A stretch of DNA of 64,000 nucleotides from Pseudomonas ovata (GTDB taxonomy: Bacteria > Pseudomonadota > Gammaproteobacteria > Pseudomonadales > Pseudomonadaceae), in the NCBI RefSeq assembly GCF_003131185.1, contig NZ_QFFU01000012.1:124001-188000 (forward strand), written 5' to 3'. The position numbers and the translations under genes were made by a program. Positions within the stretch are counted from its first letter, which is position 1. Every line of letters starts with the position of its first letter. The notes under the pieces were generated by a model. The model searched no databases. It saw only the letters and a program-made list of their open reading frames with translations, and had not been told where the DNA came from. Of the stretch, positions 9,259-19,229 are shown one piece after another.

Positions 9259-9341
9259 GCCCATTCTTGAACACGCGTATCACGTCTACAGACTGTAGAC
9301 CCAAACCCTCATAGGTATTTCTTGAAGAAGGGCAAACCGCC

Positions 9342-9809
9342 ATGAACGCTCCAGAAGAAACGCCAGAGGCATTGCTTGCACGGCGCATCGCCGGGTTCGA
9401 TGCCTTCCGCTCTGAGCGCTTGCCGGTGCTGCATGAGTTCTGCACCAGCCTGGGCTTTGCCGAGCCGCATGAGGTCCTGATCCGGCCGGAGAGGTTCTTG
9501 CCGCTATTGGATGACGGCTTTTGTCACGCGCACATCAGCGAGCAGAACAGAACCTGGTTCATTACACGCATCGGCTATTTCATCGGCGAGTATCTGGTCT
9601 GTCGCTACCAGGGTTGTTGGCAGGTGGACACCGTGCCAGGGTCGCCGACCTTTGCCCGGTATGGGGTAGGGGACTTTTCGTTTGCCGAGCCGCAGGGTGT
9701 AATGGTTGATCCTTTCGAGATTGCGCAGGGGTATGCCGATTCGCCGGCGCCACGGGATCTGGCGGGATGGATCGAGCGGGGGATGGTGGAGGCGGGTGTT
9801 CGCGGCTGA
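9342..9809 (+). CDS. Uncharacterised cytoplasmic protein
   Basis: A 155-residue protein of unknown family. ATG at 9342 has GAAGAAGG about 13 bases upstream. It has no signal peptide or membrane helix. The middle is rich in aromatic residues (RTWFITRIGYFIGEYLVCRYQGCW), suggesting a compact beta fold. It follows the previous gene by 83 bases and ends in front of the two-way terminator shared with gyrB. Confidence 0.65.
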   Translation: MNAPEETPEALLARRIAGFDAFRSERLPVLHEFCTSLGFAEPHEVLIRPERFLPLLDDGFCHAHISEQNRTWFITRIGYFIGEYLVCRYQGCWQVDTVPGSPTFARYGVGDFSFAEPQGVMVDPFEIAQGYADSPAPRDLAGWIERGMVEAGVRG

Positions 9810-9835
9810 AGCCGATCCTACGGTGCGCTGGCATG

Positions 9836-9870
9836 AAAAAGCCCCTGGCGCGAGGCTGGCAGGGGCTTTT
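9836..9870. terminator. Bidirectional terminator between gyrB and the hypothetical gene
   Basis: The stem GCCCCTG (9841-9847) / CAGGGGC (9860-9866) is preceded by five A and followed by four T, so it can stop transcription from both converging sides. It lies 16 bases beyond the gyrB stop and 27 beyond the hypothetical gene. Confidence 0.9.
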
Positions 9871-9886
9871 CATTGTTGCGCTTACA

Positions 9887-12304
<2,418 letters not shown>

Positions 12305-12308
12305 GCAA

Positions 12309-13412
12309 TCACTCCCGATGGTCGTGGGTCTGGGTGATACGGCCATGTTCCACGTGGAACACGGCAACTGGCGTTTCCGTCTGCCAGTCATCGATCAATA
12401 ATTCGTGATCTACACAGGTGATGAACACCTGGCAGCGTAAGTCTTCAAGCAAGCGACAAAGCGCGCGGCGGTGGTGGTCATCCAGTTCGGAGGGCAGGTC
12501 ATCCACCAGGTAGATGCACTGTCCTCGACGCGCCTGGCTGACGAGGTGGCCTTGCGCAATGCGCAGGGCACAGACCACCAGCTTCTGCTGACCGCGGGAC
12601 AAGATGTCGGCCGCGTTGTGGGCTCCGAGTCTCAGGCGCAGATCTGCGCGTTGGGGCCCGGCCTGGGTATGGCCTATCTGCCGATCGCGCTGCAAGGAGG
12701 AGGCGAGCACCGTGCCCAGCTCTTTCTCCTTGTCCCAGCCGCGGTAGTAGCTCAGGGTCAGACCTTCGAGGTCGACCAGTTCGCTTAATGTCTTTTCAAA
12801 AACCGGTTTCAGGGCCTTGATGTAAGCGCGCCGGAATTCGTCGATTTCGTTGCTGGCCAGGCACAATTCCCGGTCCCATGCCACTTGCGAAGCGGTGTCA
12901 AGTGTACCATGCCGCAGCCATGAGTTTCGCTGCCGCAGGGCTTTCTGCAGGCGCTGCCAAGTGGCCATGAAGCGAGGTTCCACGTGGAACACACCCCAGT
13001 CCAGAAACTGCCTGCGGATCTTGGGAGCCCCTTCCAGCAACCGGAAGCTGTCCGGGTTGATCAACTGCAGTGGCAGGGTTTCGGCGAGTTGGGCCGTGCC
13101 TCGTGCATTCTGACCATCGATACGAATCTGGAATTCACCCTGACGGTCACGAGAAATGCCCAGGTTGCTATGGCCGCCTTCAATCAGTTCGACCTGACCG
13201 AATACCGTGCAACTGGGCTGTTCATACTGGATGACGGGCAGCAGCCGGTTACTGCGAAACGAACGTGCCAGCCCCAACAGGTGCACGGCTTCCAGCACGC
13301 TGGTTTTGCCACTGCCGTTGGCGCCGTGGAGTATGTTGATACGCGGAGAGGGGGAGAAGGTCACCGGGTGCAGATTGCGCACCCCGGTGACCGAGACGCG
13401 ACTGAGAGACAT
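12309..13412 (-). CDS. recF: DNA replication and repair protein RecF
   Basis: A 367-residue SMC-like ATPase that helps load RecA at single-strand gaps. Walker A (HGANGSGKTS) is at residues 29-38. The signature LSRGQQKL and Walker B (YLVDDLPSELD) are in the C-terminal third. The gene carries two parS sites in its coding sequence, at 12346-12361 and 12976-12991. Both encode the tetrapeptide FHVE (VFHVEHG and VFHVEPR), so the palindrome is accommodated in the same codon phase twice. It sits 24 bases after dnaN and 4 before gyrB. Confidence 0.98.
   Translation of the reverse strand: MSLSRVSVTGVRNLHPVTFSPSPRINILHGANGSGKTSVLEAVHLLGLARSFRSNRLLPVIQYEQPSCTVFGQVELIEGGHSNLGISRDRQGEFQIRIDGQNARGTAQLAETLPLQLINPDSFRLLEGAPKIRRQFLDWGVFHVEPRFMATWQRLQKALRQRNSWLRHGTLDTASQVAWDRELCLASNEIDEFRRAYIKALKPVFEKTLSELVDLEGLTLSYYRGWDKEKELGTVLASSLQRDRQIGHTQAGPQRADLRLRLGAHNAADILSRGQQKLVVCALRIAQGHLVSQARRGQCIYLVDDLPSELDDHHRRALCRLLEDLRCQVFITCVDHELLIDDWQTETPVAVFHVEHGRITQTHDHRE
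12346..12361. other. parS: parS site inside the 3' end of recF
   Basis: TGTTCCACGTGGAACA, a perfect 16-bp palindrome identical to the site at 7106, lies within the last 20 codons of recF, about 3.8 kb from oriC. Confidence 0.93.
12976..12991. other. parS: parS site inside recF, one mismatch
   Basis: GGTTCCACGTGGAACA differs from the other two sites only in the first base, keeping the 14-bp palindromic core GTTCCACGTGGAAC. It lies 630 bases from the previous copy. Confidence 0.9.
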
Positions 13413-13436
13413 CAGGCTGCGCTATGCATCAGAGGG

Positions 13437-14540
13437 TCACAGGCGCATCGGCATGACGACATAGGCCGAGTCGTCATTGTCGGACTCTTGCACCAGGGCG
13501 CTGCTGTTGGAGTCGGACAGGATCAGACGCACCTGCTCGGTGGTCATCACACCCAGTACGTCCAGCAGGTAACTGACGTTGAAGCCGATTTCCAGTGAGT
13601 CGCCGTTGTACTCGACACCGATTTCTTCTTCGGCTTCTTCCTGTTCGGGGTTGTTGGCCTGGATCTTCAGCTGACCACTGGCCAGTTGCAGACGAATGCC
13701 ACGGTACTTTTCGTTGGACAGGATCGCGGTGCGGCTGAACGCTTCACGCAACGCCTGACGGTCGCCCAGTACCAGCTTGTCGCCACCCTTGGGCAGCACA
13801 CGCTCGTAGTCCGGGAATTTGCCGTCGACCAGTTTGGAGGTGAAGGTGAATTCACCGGTGGTGGCGCGAATGTGGTGCTGGCCCAGCACGATGCTGACAA
13901 TGCCGTCCTGCTCGGTGAGCAGGCGGGCCATCTCCAGAATGCCCTTGCGCGGTACGATGACCTGGTGACGATCGGCCTGGCCGATCTCGGCAGCCATCGA
14001 GCACATGGCCAGACGGTGACCATCAGTGGCGACGGCACGCAGTACACCGCTGTTGACCTCCAGCAACATGCCGTTGAGGTAATAGCGCACATCCTGCTGG
14101 GCCATGGCGAAACTGGTGCGCTCGATCAGGCGACGCAGCTTGCTTTGCACCAGGTCGAAGGTCAGCGAGCCCGGGCCTTCTTCGACGGTCGGAAAGTCGT
14201 TGGCCGGCAAGGTCGACAGGGTGAAACGGCTGCGACCGGCCTTGACCAGCAACTTCGACTCTTCGAGCTTGATGTCGATCAGAACGTCGTTGGGCAGGCT
14301 TTTGCAGATGTCCATCAGCTTGCGCGCCGGCACGGTGATTTCACCGGGCTCGGCAGGCTCTTCCAGTTGGACGCGGCCAACCAGTTCCACTTCAAGGTCG
14401 GTGCCGGTCAGCGACAGTTGCTGACCCTGAACGACCAGCAGCACGTTGGAAAGCACCGGCAAGGTCTGGCGGCGTTCGACTACGCCGGCGACCAATTGCA
14501 GGGGTTTCAACAGGGCTTCGCGTTGAATGGTGAAATGCAT
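13437..14540 (-). CDS. dnaN: DNA polymerase III beta sliding clamp
   Basis: A 367-residue clamp subunit that forms a ring dimer on DNA and tethers polymerase III and other partners. The start MHFTIQREALLKPLQLVAGVVERRQ and the C-terminal YVVMPMRL are typical of the family, which has three tandem clamp folds of about 120 residues each. The length equals that of other pseudomonad clamps. It is the second gene of the dnaA operon, 38 bases after dnaA, with AGGGA before its ATG. Confidence 0.98.
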   Translation of the reverse strand: MHFTIQREALLKPLQLVAGVVERRQTLPVLSNVLLVVQGQQLSLTGTDLEVELVGRVQLEEPAEPGEITVPARKLMDICKSLPNDVLIDIKLEESKLLVKAGRSRFTLSTLPANDFPTVEEGPGSLTFDLVQSKLRRLIERTSFAMAQQDVRYYLNGMLLEVNSGVLRAVATDGHRLAMCSMAAEIGQADRHQVIVPRKGILEMARLLTEQDGIVSIVLGQHHIRATTGEFTFTSKLVDGKFPDYERVLPKGGDKLVLGDRQALREAFSRTAILSNEKYRGIRLQLASGQLKIQANNPEQEEAEEEIGVEYNGDSLEIGFNVSYLLDVLGVMTTEQVRLILSDSNSSALVQESDNDDSAYVVMPMRL

Positions 14541-14578
14541 GGTCTAGTCCCTTGCCTCGATAAACTGCACTGGCATCA

Positions 14579-16099
14579 TCATGTGGTCAATGTACGCAGC
14601 AGGTTCTTGTAGTCCTCGCGGATATCCGCGTCGGATTCCTTGAGTTCGTTGATCTTGCGGCAAGCGTGCAACACCGTGGTGTGGTCACGCCCGCCAAACA
14701 CGTCGCCGATCTCCGGCAGACTGTGGTTGGTCAGTTCCTTGGACAGTGCCATGGCCACCTGACGGGGGCGGGCGACCGAACGGGAACGACGCTTGGACAA
14801 CAGATCGGAGATCTTGATCTTGTAGTACTCGGCCACCGTGCGCTGGATGTTGTCGACACTCACCAGCTTGTCCTGCAAGGCCAGCAGGTCCTTGAGCGAT
14901 TCACGGATCAGCTCGATGGTGATGTCGCGGCCCATGAAGTGCGAGTGGGCAATGACCCGCTTGAGCGCGCCTTCCAGTTCACGAACGTTGGAGCGAATAC
15001 GCTGGGCGATGAAGAAGGCCGCATCGTGCGGCAGCTCGACCTTGGCCTGGTCGGCTTTTTTCATCAGGATCGCCACGCGGGTCTCAAGCTCGGGCGGCTC
15101 GACCGCAACGGTCAGGCCCCAGCCGAAACGCGACTTGAGACGTTCTTCCAGGCCTTCGATTTCCTTGGGATAGCGGTCACTGGTAAGAATGACCTGCTGG
15201 CCGCCTTCAAGCAGTGCGTTGAAGGTATGGAAAAACTCTTCCTGGGAACGCTCTTTACGGGCGAAGAACTGGATGTCATCGATCAGCAGCGCATCGACCG
15301 AACGATAGAAGCGCTTGAACTCGTTGATCGCGTTGAGCTGCAACGCCTTGACCATGTCGGCCACGAAGCGCTCGGAGTGCAGGTACACGACCTTGGCGTT
15401 CGGGTTCTTCTTGAGCAGGTGATTGCCCACCGCGTGCATCAAGTGCGTCTTGCCCAGGCCCACGCCGCCATAAAGAAACAGCGGGTTGTAGCCATGCTTG
15501 GGGTTGTCGGCCACCTGCCAGGCCGCGGCCCGGGCCAGTTGGTTCGACTTGCCCTCGACGAAGTTCTCGAAGGTAAAGGTGCGGTTCAGGTAGCTGGTGT
15601 GCTTGAGCGCACCCTCGACCTGCACGGTACGCCCTTCGGCGCGCACAGGCGCCTGCTGGCTGGCGGCGCCGGCCAGGGGATCGAAGCTGTCACGCGAAGG
15701 CTCGTCGCTTTCAGCCTGGCGCACCGGTGCCGGTGCCGGCGTGGTGATCACCGCCGGTGCACTGTTGACCGGTGCAGGGCTGGCTGGCGAGCCCTGGGCC
15801 GCTGCAGCCGCCGCGGCCAGAGGCGCGTTGGGTGCCGCACGGGGCGCCGAGCTGCGCTTGCTGCCTATTAATAAGGAAAGCGCAGGCGCCATGCCCTGAC
15901 CGTGCTCGCCAATGAGTTCGAGCAGGCGGCCCAGGTACTTTTCATTGACCCAGTCGAGCACGAAGCGGTTGGGTGCATAGACGCGCAACTCGCTGCCTTC
16001 GGCTTCGACCTGTAGCGGGCGGATCCAGGTGTTGAATTGCTGGGCCGGCAGCTCATCGCGCAAAAGCTCCACGCACTGCTGCCAAAGTTCCACTGACAC
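14579..16099 (-). CDS. dnaA: Chromosomal replication initiator protein DnaA
   Basis: A 506-residue AAA+ initiator. Domain I covers about 1-75 (LWQQCVELLRDELPAQQFNTWIRPLQ). It is followed by a long Ala/Pro/Ser-rich linker (about 85-165). The ATPase domain carries Walker A GGVGLGKTH and Walker B LLIDDIQF. The C-terminal domain IV binds DnaA boxes through the RDHTTVLHACRKI signature. The start is GTG at 16099 with AGGGGAT 6 bases upstream. It reads away from oriC. A DnaA box overlaps its putative promoter, consistent with autoregulation. Confidence 0.98.
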   Translation of the reverse strand: MSVELWQQCVELLRDELPAQQFNTWIRPLQVEAEGSELRVYAPNRFVLDWVNEKYLGRLLELIGEHGQGMAPALSLLIGSKRSSAPRAAPNAPLAAAAAAAQGSPASPAPVNSAPAVITTPAPAPVRQAESDEPSRDSFDPLAGAASQQAPVRAEGRTVQVEGALKHTSYLNRTFTFENFVEGKSNQLARAAAWQVADNPKHGYNPLFLYGGVGLGKTHLMHAVGNHLLKKNPNAKVVYLHSERFVADMVKALQLNAINEFKRFYRSVDALLIDDIQFFARKERSQEEFFHTFNALLEGGQQVILTSDRYPKEIEGLEERLKSRFGWGLTVAVEPPELETRVAILMKKADQAKVELPHDAAFFIAQRIRSNVRELEGALKRVIAHSHFMGRDITIELIRESLKDLLALQDKLVSVDNIQRTVAEYYKIKISDLLSKRRSRSVARPRQVAMALSKELTNHSLPEIGDVFGGRDHTTVLHACRKINELKESDADIREDYKNLLRTLTT

Positions 16100-16143
16100 G
16101 GATATCCCCTGAGTTGAAAGCCGCTAAGGCAAAAACAGCGGCC

Positions 16144-16174
16144 ATTGTAGCGATCACCGACCGACTTATCCACA
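16144..16174 (-). promoter_or_regulatory. Candidate dnaA promoter overlapped by a DnaA box
   Basis: On the minus strand TACAAT (16149-16144) is a plausible -10 element. The matching -35 position falls inside the perfect DnaA box at 16166-16174 and is itself a poor -35. The layout suggests repression by DnaA, but the promoter call is inference. Confidence 0.4.
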
Positions 16175-16459
16175 TGTAGGTGGCCGCACCGTCTTTTATC
16201 CAAAAAATTTATCCCCTTCGATTGCTGAAAATCTCAACACTTAAGCCCTGTGGATAACCGCCCTTCAGGTCTTTGCATAAGTAGGGGGTCAAGCCTGTGC
16301 ATAACCTGCCTGTGGATAAAAATCACTTTAATACACAGCTTATCCGGAGGCGCAGCACAGCCAGAGCACCGCTTCTCGACAACCTTTTGAAACGCTGTAC
16401 ACCACGTAACAAAAGGCTTACAGGAGGTTATCCACAGATAAGGGGGTGCGTAAGAGTAA

Positions 16460-16515
16460 CAGCTGTATCAAAAAAGCTTTATAAAAAGACTTCTTGTTTC
16501 TATAACGACGCAGGC
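16460..16515. other. AT-rich stretch in oriC, candidate unwinding element
   Basis: A run rich in A and T with short poly-A and TATAAAAA tracts lies immediately after the last perfect DnaA box at 16428. The corresponding position in the second origin-like region (26275-26335) is also AT-rich. Confidence 0.55.
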
Positions 16516-16596
16516 TTTACAGCTCACCGCTGAAACCTGGTGGACAGCACGCAGCATCTTTATAGAGAACTCGTTGAAGTAAACGCTGGTTGGAAA

Positions 16597-16625
16597 TTGA
16601 CCTATCCGCTTGCTTTCTCTAGAAT
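16597..16625 (+). promoter_or_regulatory. Sigma70 promoter for rpmH
   Basis: TTGACC (16597-16602) and TAGAAT (16620-16625) are separated by 17 bases and lie 60 bases before the rpmH start. The spacing is ideal and both hexamers match well. Confidence 0.75.
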
Positions 16626-16685
16626 CGCCGGTCTCTTAAAACGGGGGCCATTCCGGCCCGTTGTCGACGAACCAGGTAACACGCC

Positions 16686-16820
16686 ATGAAACGTACTTTC
16701 CAACCCAGCACTATCAAGCGCGCCCGCACTCACGGTTTCCGTGCCCGCATGGCCACCAAAAACGGCCGCGCCGTTCTGTCGCGTCGTCGTGCCAAAGGCC
16801 GTAAGCGTCTGGCCGTCTGA
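16686..16820 (+). CDS. rpmH: Ribosomal protein L34
   Basis: A 44-residue, very basic ribosomal protein beginning [20 protein letters not shown] and ending [10 protein letters not shown], a full match to the bacterial L34 family. It is part of the large ribosomal subunit. It is the first gene to the right of oriC, with its own promoter, and is followed after 13 bases by rnpA, the near-universal bacterial pair. Confidence 0.98.
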
Positions 16821-16833
16821 TTCTCCGGTACAG

Positions 16834-17238
16834 GTGGTGAGTCAGGACTACGGTCGGGAAAAGCGTCTGCTTACCCCCCGGCATTTCAAGGCAGTCTTTG
16901 ACTCCCCCACCGGCAAGGTTCCGGGAAAAAATCTCCTGATCCTTGCACGCGACAACGACCTTGATCATCCCCGTCTCGGGCTTGTGATCGGTAAGAAGAG
17001 CGTCAAGCTCTCGGTTGAGCGCAATCGCCTGAAACGCCTGATCCGCGAATCGTTTCGCCTGCACCAGGACAACCTGGTCGGCTGGGACATCGTGATCGTC
17101 GCGCGTAAAGGGCTGGGTGACCTGGGTAATCCAGAACTGACCCAGCATTTTGGCAAGCTCTGGAAGCGTCTGGCACGCAGCCGGCCTGTGACTCCAGAGA
17201 AAACCGAACCTGCAGGGGTGGACAATCCTGATGCGTAA
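16834..17238 (+). CDS. rnpA: Ribonuclease P protein component
   Basis: The 134-residue protein cofactor of RNase P, which with the catalytic RNA trims the 5' leader from tRNA precursors. The signature LVIGKKSVKLSVERNRLKRLIRE is followed by the typical FR.HQ region. Start GTG at 16834 is chosen (adjacent GTG at 16837 is the alternative), because upstream codons belong to rpmH. The last 8 bases overlap yidD, which is typical of the locus. Confidence 0.97.
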   Translation: MVSQDYGREKRLLTPRHFKAVFDSPTGKVPGKNLLILARDNDLDHPRLGLVIGKKSVKLSVERNRLKRLIRESFRLHQDNLVGWDIVIVARKGLGDLGNPELTQHFGKLWKRLARSRPVTPEKTEPAGVDNPDA

Positions 17239-17473
17239 ACTGGCACTCGTTCCGATCCAGTTCTATCGCTATGCCATCAGCCCATTGATGGCCAGTCATT
17301 GTCGTTTCTACCCCACTTGCTCCTGCTACGCCCTGGAAGCCATTGAACATCATGGCGTTCTGCGCGGCGGCTGGCTGACCCTCAGACGATTAGGTCGCTG
17401 TCATCCGTGGAATCCCGGTGGCTATGATCCGGTTCCACCCGTTCCCTCCCGATCTTCTTCGATGGCCGAGTAA
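17231..17473 (+). CDS. yidD: Membrane protein insertion efficiency factor YidD
   Basis: An 80-residue small protein with an N-terminal amphipathic helix (LALVPIQFYRYAISPL) and the family core CRFYPTCSCYALEAI, with conserved cysteines, then GRCHPWNPGGYDPVP. It assists YidC-dependent insertion at the inner membrane. It overlaps rnpA by 8 bases and precedes yidC by 2. Confidence 0.96.
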   Translation: MRKLALVPIQFYRYAISPLMASHCRFYPTCSCYALEAIEHHGVLRGGWLTLRRLGRCHPWNPGGYDPVPPVPSRSSSMAE

Positions 17474-17475
17474 TC

Positions 17476-19152
17476 ATGGATATTAAACGCACGATCCTGA
17501 TCGGCGCCCTGGCAATCGTGACCTATGTCGGCGTTCTGAAATGGAACGAAGACTACGGCCAGGCTGCTTTGCCGACCCCGACTGTTGCTGCTACCACTAC
17601 CAATGCCGATGTACCGGCTGCCGCCACCGATGGTGCCGCGAACGCTGATGTACCGACTGCGGCCGGAGCCACTGCGGCGCCTGTCGAAACCCCTGTTGCA
17701 GTCAGCAAGGATCTGATCAAAATCAGCACAGACGTGCTCGATCTGGCCATCGATCCAGTCGGTGGTGACGTTGTCCAGCTGCGTTTGCCGCTGTACCCAC
17801 GTCGTCAGGACCGTCCGGAAATCCCGTTTCAACTGTTCGATAACGGGGGCGAACGTCTTTTTCTGGCACAAAGTGGCCTGACCGGCACCAACGGTCCGGA
17901 TGCACGTGCTACCGGTCGTCCGGTTTATTCGTCGACCCAGAAGAGTTATCAACTGGCTGACGGCCAGAATGAACTGGTCGTCGACCTGAAATTCTCGGAA
18001 AACGGCGTCAATTACACCAAGCGTTTTACTCTGGACCGCGGCCTTTACGATCTGAAGGTCACCTACCTTGTGGATAACCAGAGCGCACAGCCCTGGTCGG
18101 GTAACCTGTTTGGCCAGTTGAAGCGTGATGCCAGCTCGGATCCATCGTCGACGACCGCCACCGGCACCGCCACTTACCTGGGCGCTGCCCTGTGGACACC
18201 TTCGGAGCCGTACAAGAAAGTGTCGATGAAGGACATCGACAAGGGTCAGGTGCGTGAAACCGTGCAAGGCGGCTGGGTGGCCTGGCTGCAGCACTACTTC
18301 GTGACTGCCTGGATCCCCGAGTCCAATGTCAGCAATGCCATGCAGACCCGCAAGGACAGCCAAGGCAACTACATCATCGGCTTCACCAGCCCGACTGTGA
18401 CCGTAGCGCCTGGTGCGCAAGGCCAGACCGGCGCCACGCTGTATGCCGGTCCGAAAAGCCAGGCGGTGCTCAAAGAGTTATCCCCAGGCCTGGAACTGAC
18501 AGTCGACTACGGCATTCTGTGGTTCATTGCCCAGCCGATCTTCTGGCTGCTGCAACATATCCACGCCGTGCTCGGTAACTGGGGCTGGTCGATCATTGTC
18601 CTGACCATGCTCATCAAGGGTCTGTTCTTCCCGCTGTCGGCCGCCAGCTACAAGTCCATGGCGCGCATGCGCACCGTGGCACCGAAGCTGGCTGCGCTGA
18701 AAGAACAGTTCGGTGACGATCGCCAGAAGATGTCCCAGGCGATGATGGAGCTGTACAAGAAAGAGAAGATCAATCCGCTGGGTGGATGCTTGCCGATTCT
18801 CGTGCAGATGCCAGTGTTCCTGGCGCTCTACTGGGTACTGCTGGAAAGCGTCGAGATGCGCCAGGCCCCGTGGATCCTGTGGATCACCGACCTGTCGATC
18901 AAGGATCCGTTCTTCATCCTGCCGATCATCATGGGCGCGACCATGTTCATCCAGCAGCGTCTGAACCCGACACCACCGGACCCGATGCAGGCCAAGGTGA
19001 TGAAAATGATGCCGATCATCTTCACCTTCTTCTTCCTCTGGTTCCCGGCCGGTCTGGTGCTGTACTGGGTTGTGAACAACACCCTGTCGATCCTGCAACA
19101 GGCCTACATCACACGTAAGATCGAAGCGGCTTCCAAGAAAGCAGTCGTCTGA
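17476..19152 (+). CDS. yidC: Membrane protein insertase YidC
   Basis: A 558-residue inner-membrane insertase/chaperone. The N-terminal signal anchor lies at about 5-20. A low-complexity Ala/Thr/Val linker follows (about 35-75), then the large periplasmic domain (to about 340) and the conserved C-terminal core of five membrane segments. The core includes the cytoplasmic helical hairpin (MARMRTVAPKLAALKEQFGDDRQKMSQAMMELYK split across it) and NPLGGCLPILVQMPVFLALYWVL. The length is typical of pseudomonads. A perfect DnaA box (18069-18077) is embedded in its coding sequence. Confidence 0.98.
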   Translation: MDIKRTILIGALAIVTYVGVLKWNEDYGQAALPTPTVAATTTNADVPAAATDGAANADVPTAAGATAAPVETPVAVSKDLIKISTDVLDLAIDPVGGDVVQLRLPLYPRRQDRPEIPFQLFDNGGERLFLAQSGLTGTNGPDARATGRPVYSSTQKSYQLADGQNELVVDLKFSENGVNYTKRFTLDRGLYDLKVTYLVDNQSAQPWSGNLFGQLKRDASSDPSSTTATGTATYLGAALWTPSEPYKKVSMKDIDKGQVRETVQGGWVAWLQHYFVTAWIPESNVSNAMQTRKDSQGNYIIGFTSPTVTVAPGAQGQTGATLYAGPKSQAVLKELSPGLELTVDYGILWFIAQPIFWLLQHIHAVLGNWGWSIIVLTMLIKGLFFPLSAASYKSMARMRTVAPKLAALKEQFGDDRQKMSQAMMELYKKEKINPLGGCLPILVQMPVFLALYWVLLESVEMRQAPWILWITDLSIKDPFFILPIIMGATMFIQQRLNPTPPDPMQAKVMKMMPIIFTFFFLWFPAGLVLYWVVNNTLSILQQAYITRKIEAASKKAVV

Positions 19153-19179
19153 TCTAACCTTGTGAACAAGTTGTACAAG

Positions 19180-19201
19180 ACGCCCCCTCGTGGGGCGTTT
19201 T
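19180..19201 (+). terminator. Rho-independent terminator after yidC
   Basis: ACGCCCC (19180-19186) pairs with GGGGCGT (19192-19198), followed by T residues; it lies 28 bases after the yidC stop and just before the mnmE ribosome site. Confidence 0.85.
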
Positions 19202-19229
19202 GCTATCTGTCAGTTTTTCAGGAGTCGCC

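Larger units (their letters stand above)
16100..16685. other. oriC: Chromosomal replication origin oriC (dnaA-rpmH gap)
   Basis: This 586-bp gene-free stretch holds four perfect DnaA boxes (TTATCCACA or complement) at 16166-16174 (+), 16249-16257 (-), 16311-16319 (-) and 16428-16436 (+). Near-matches lie at 16272-16280, 16296-16304 and 16340-16348. An AT-rich stretch follows the last box. Genes read away on both sides and three parS sites lie nearby. The dnaA-rpmH gap is the known origin position in pseudomonads. Its right half is homologous to a second region upstream of mnmG (26.06-26.33 kb). Confidence 0.93.
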
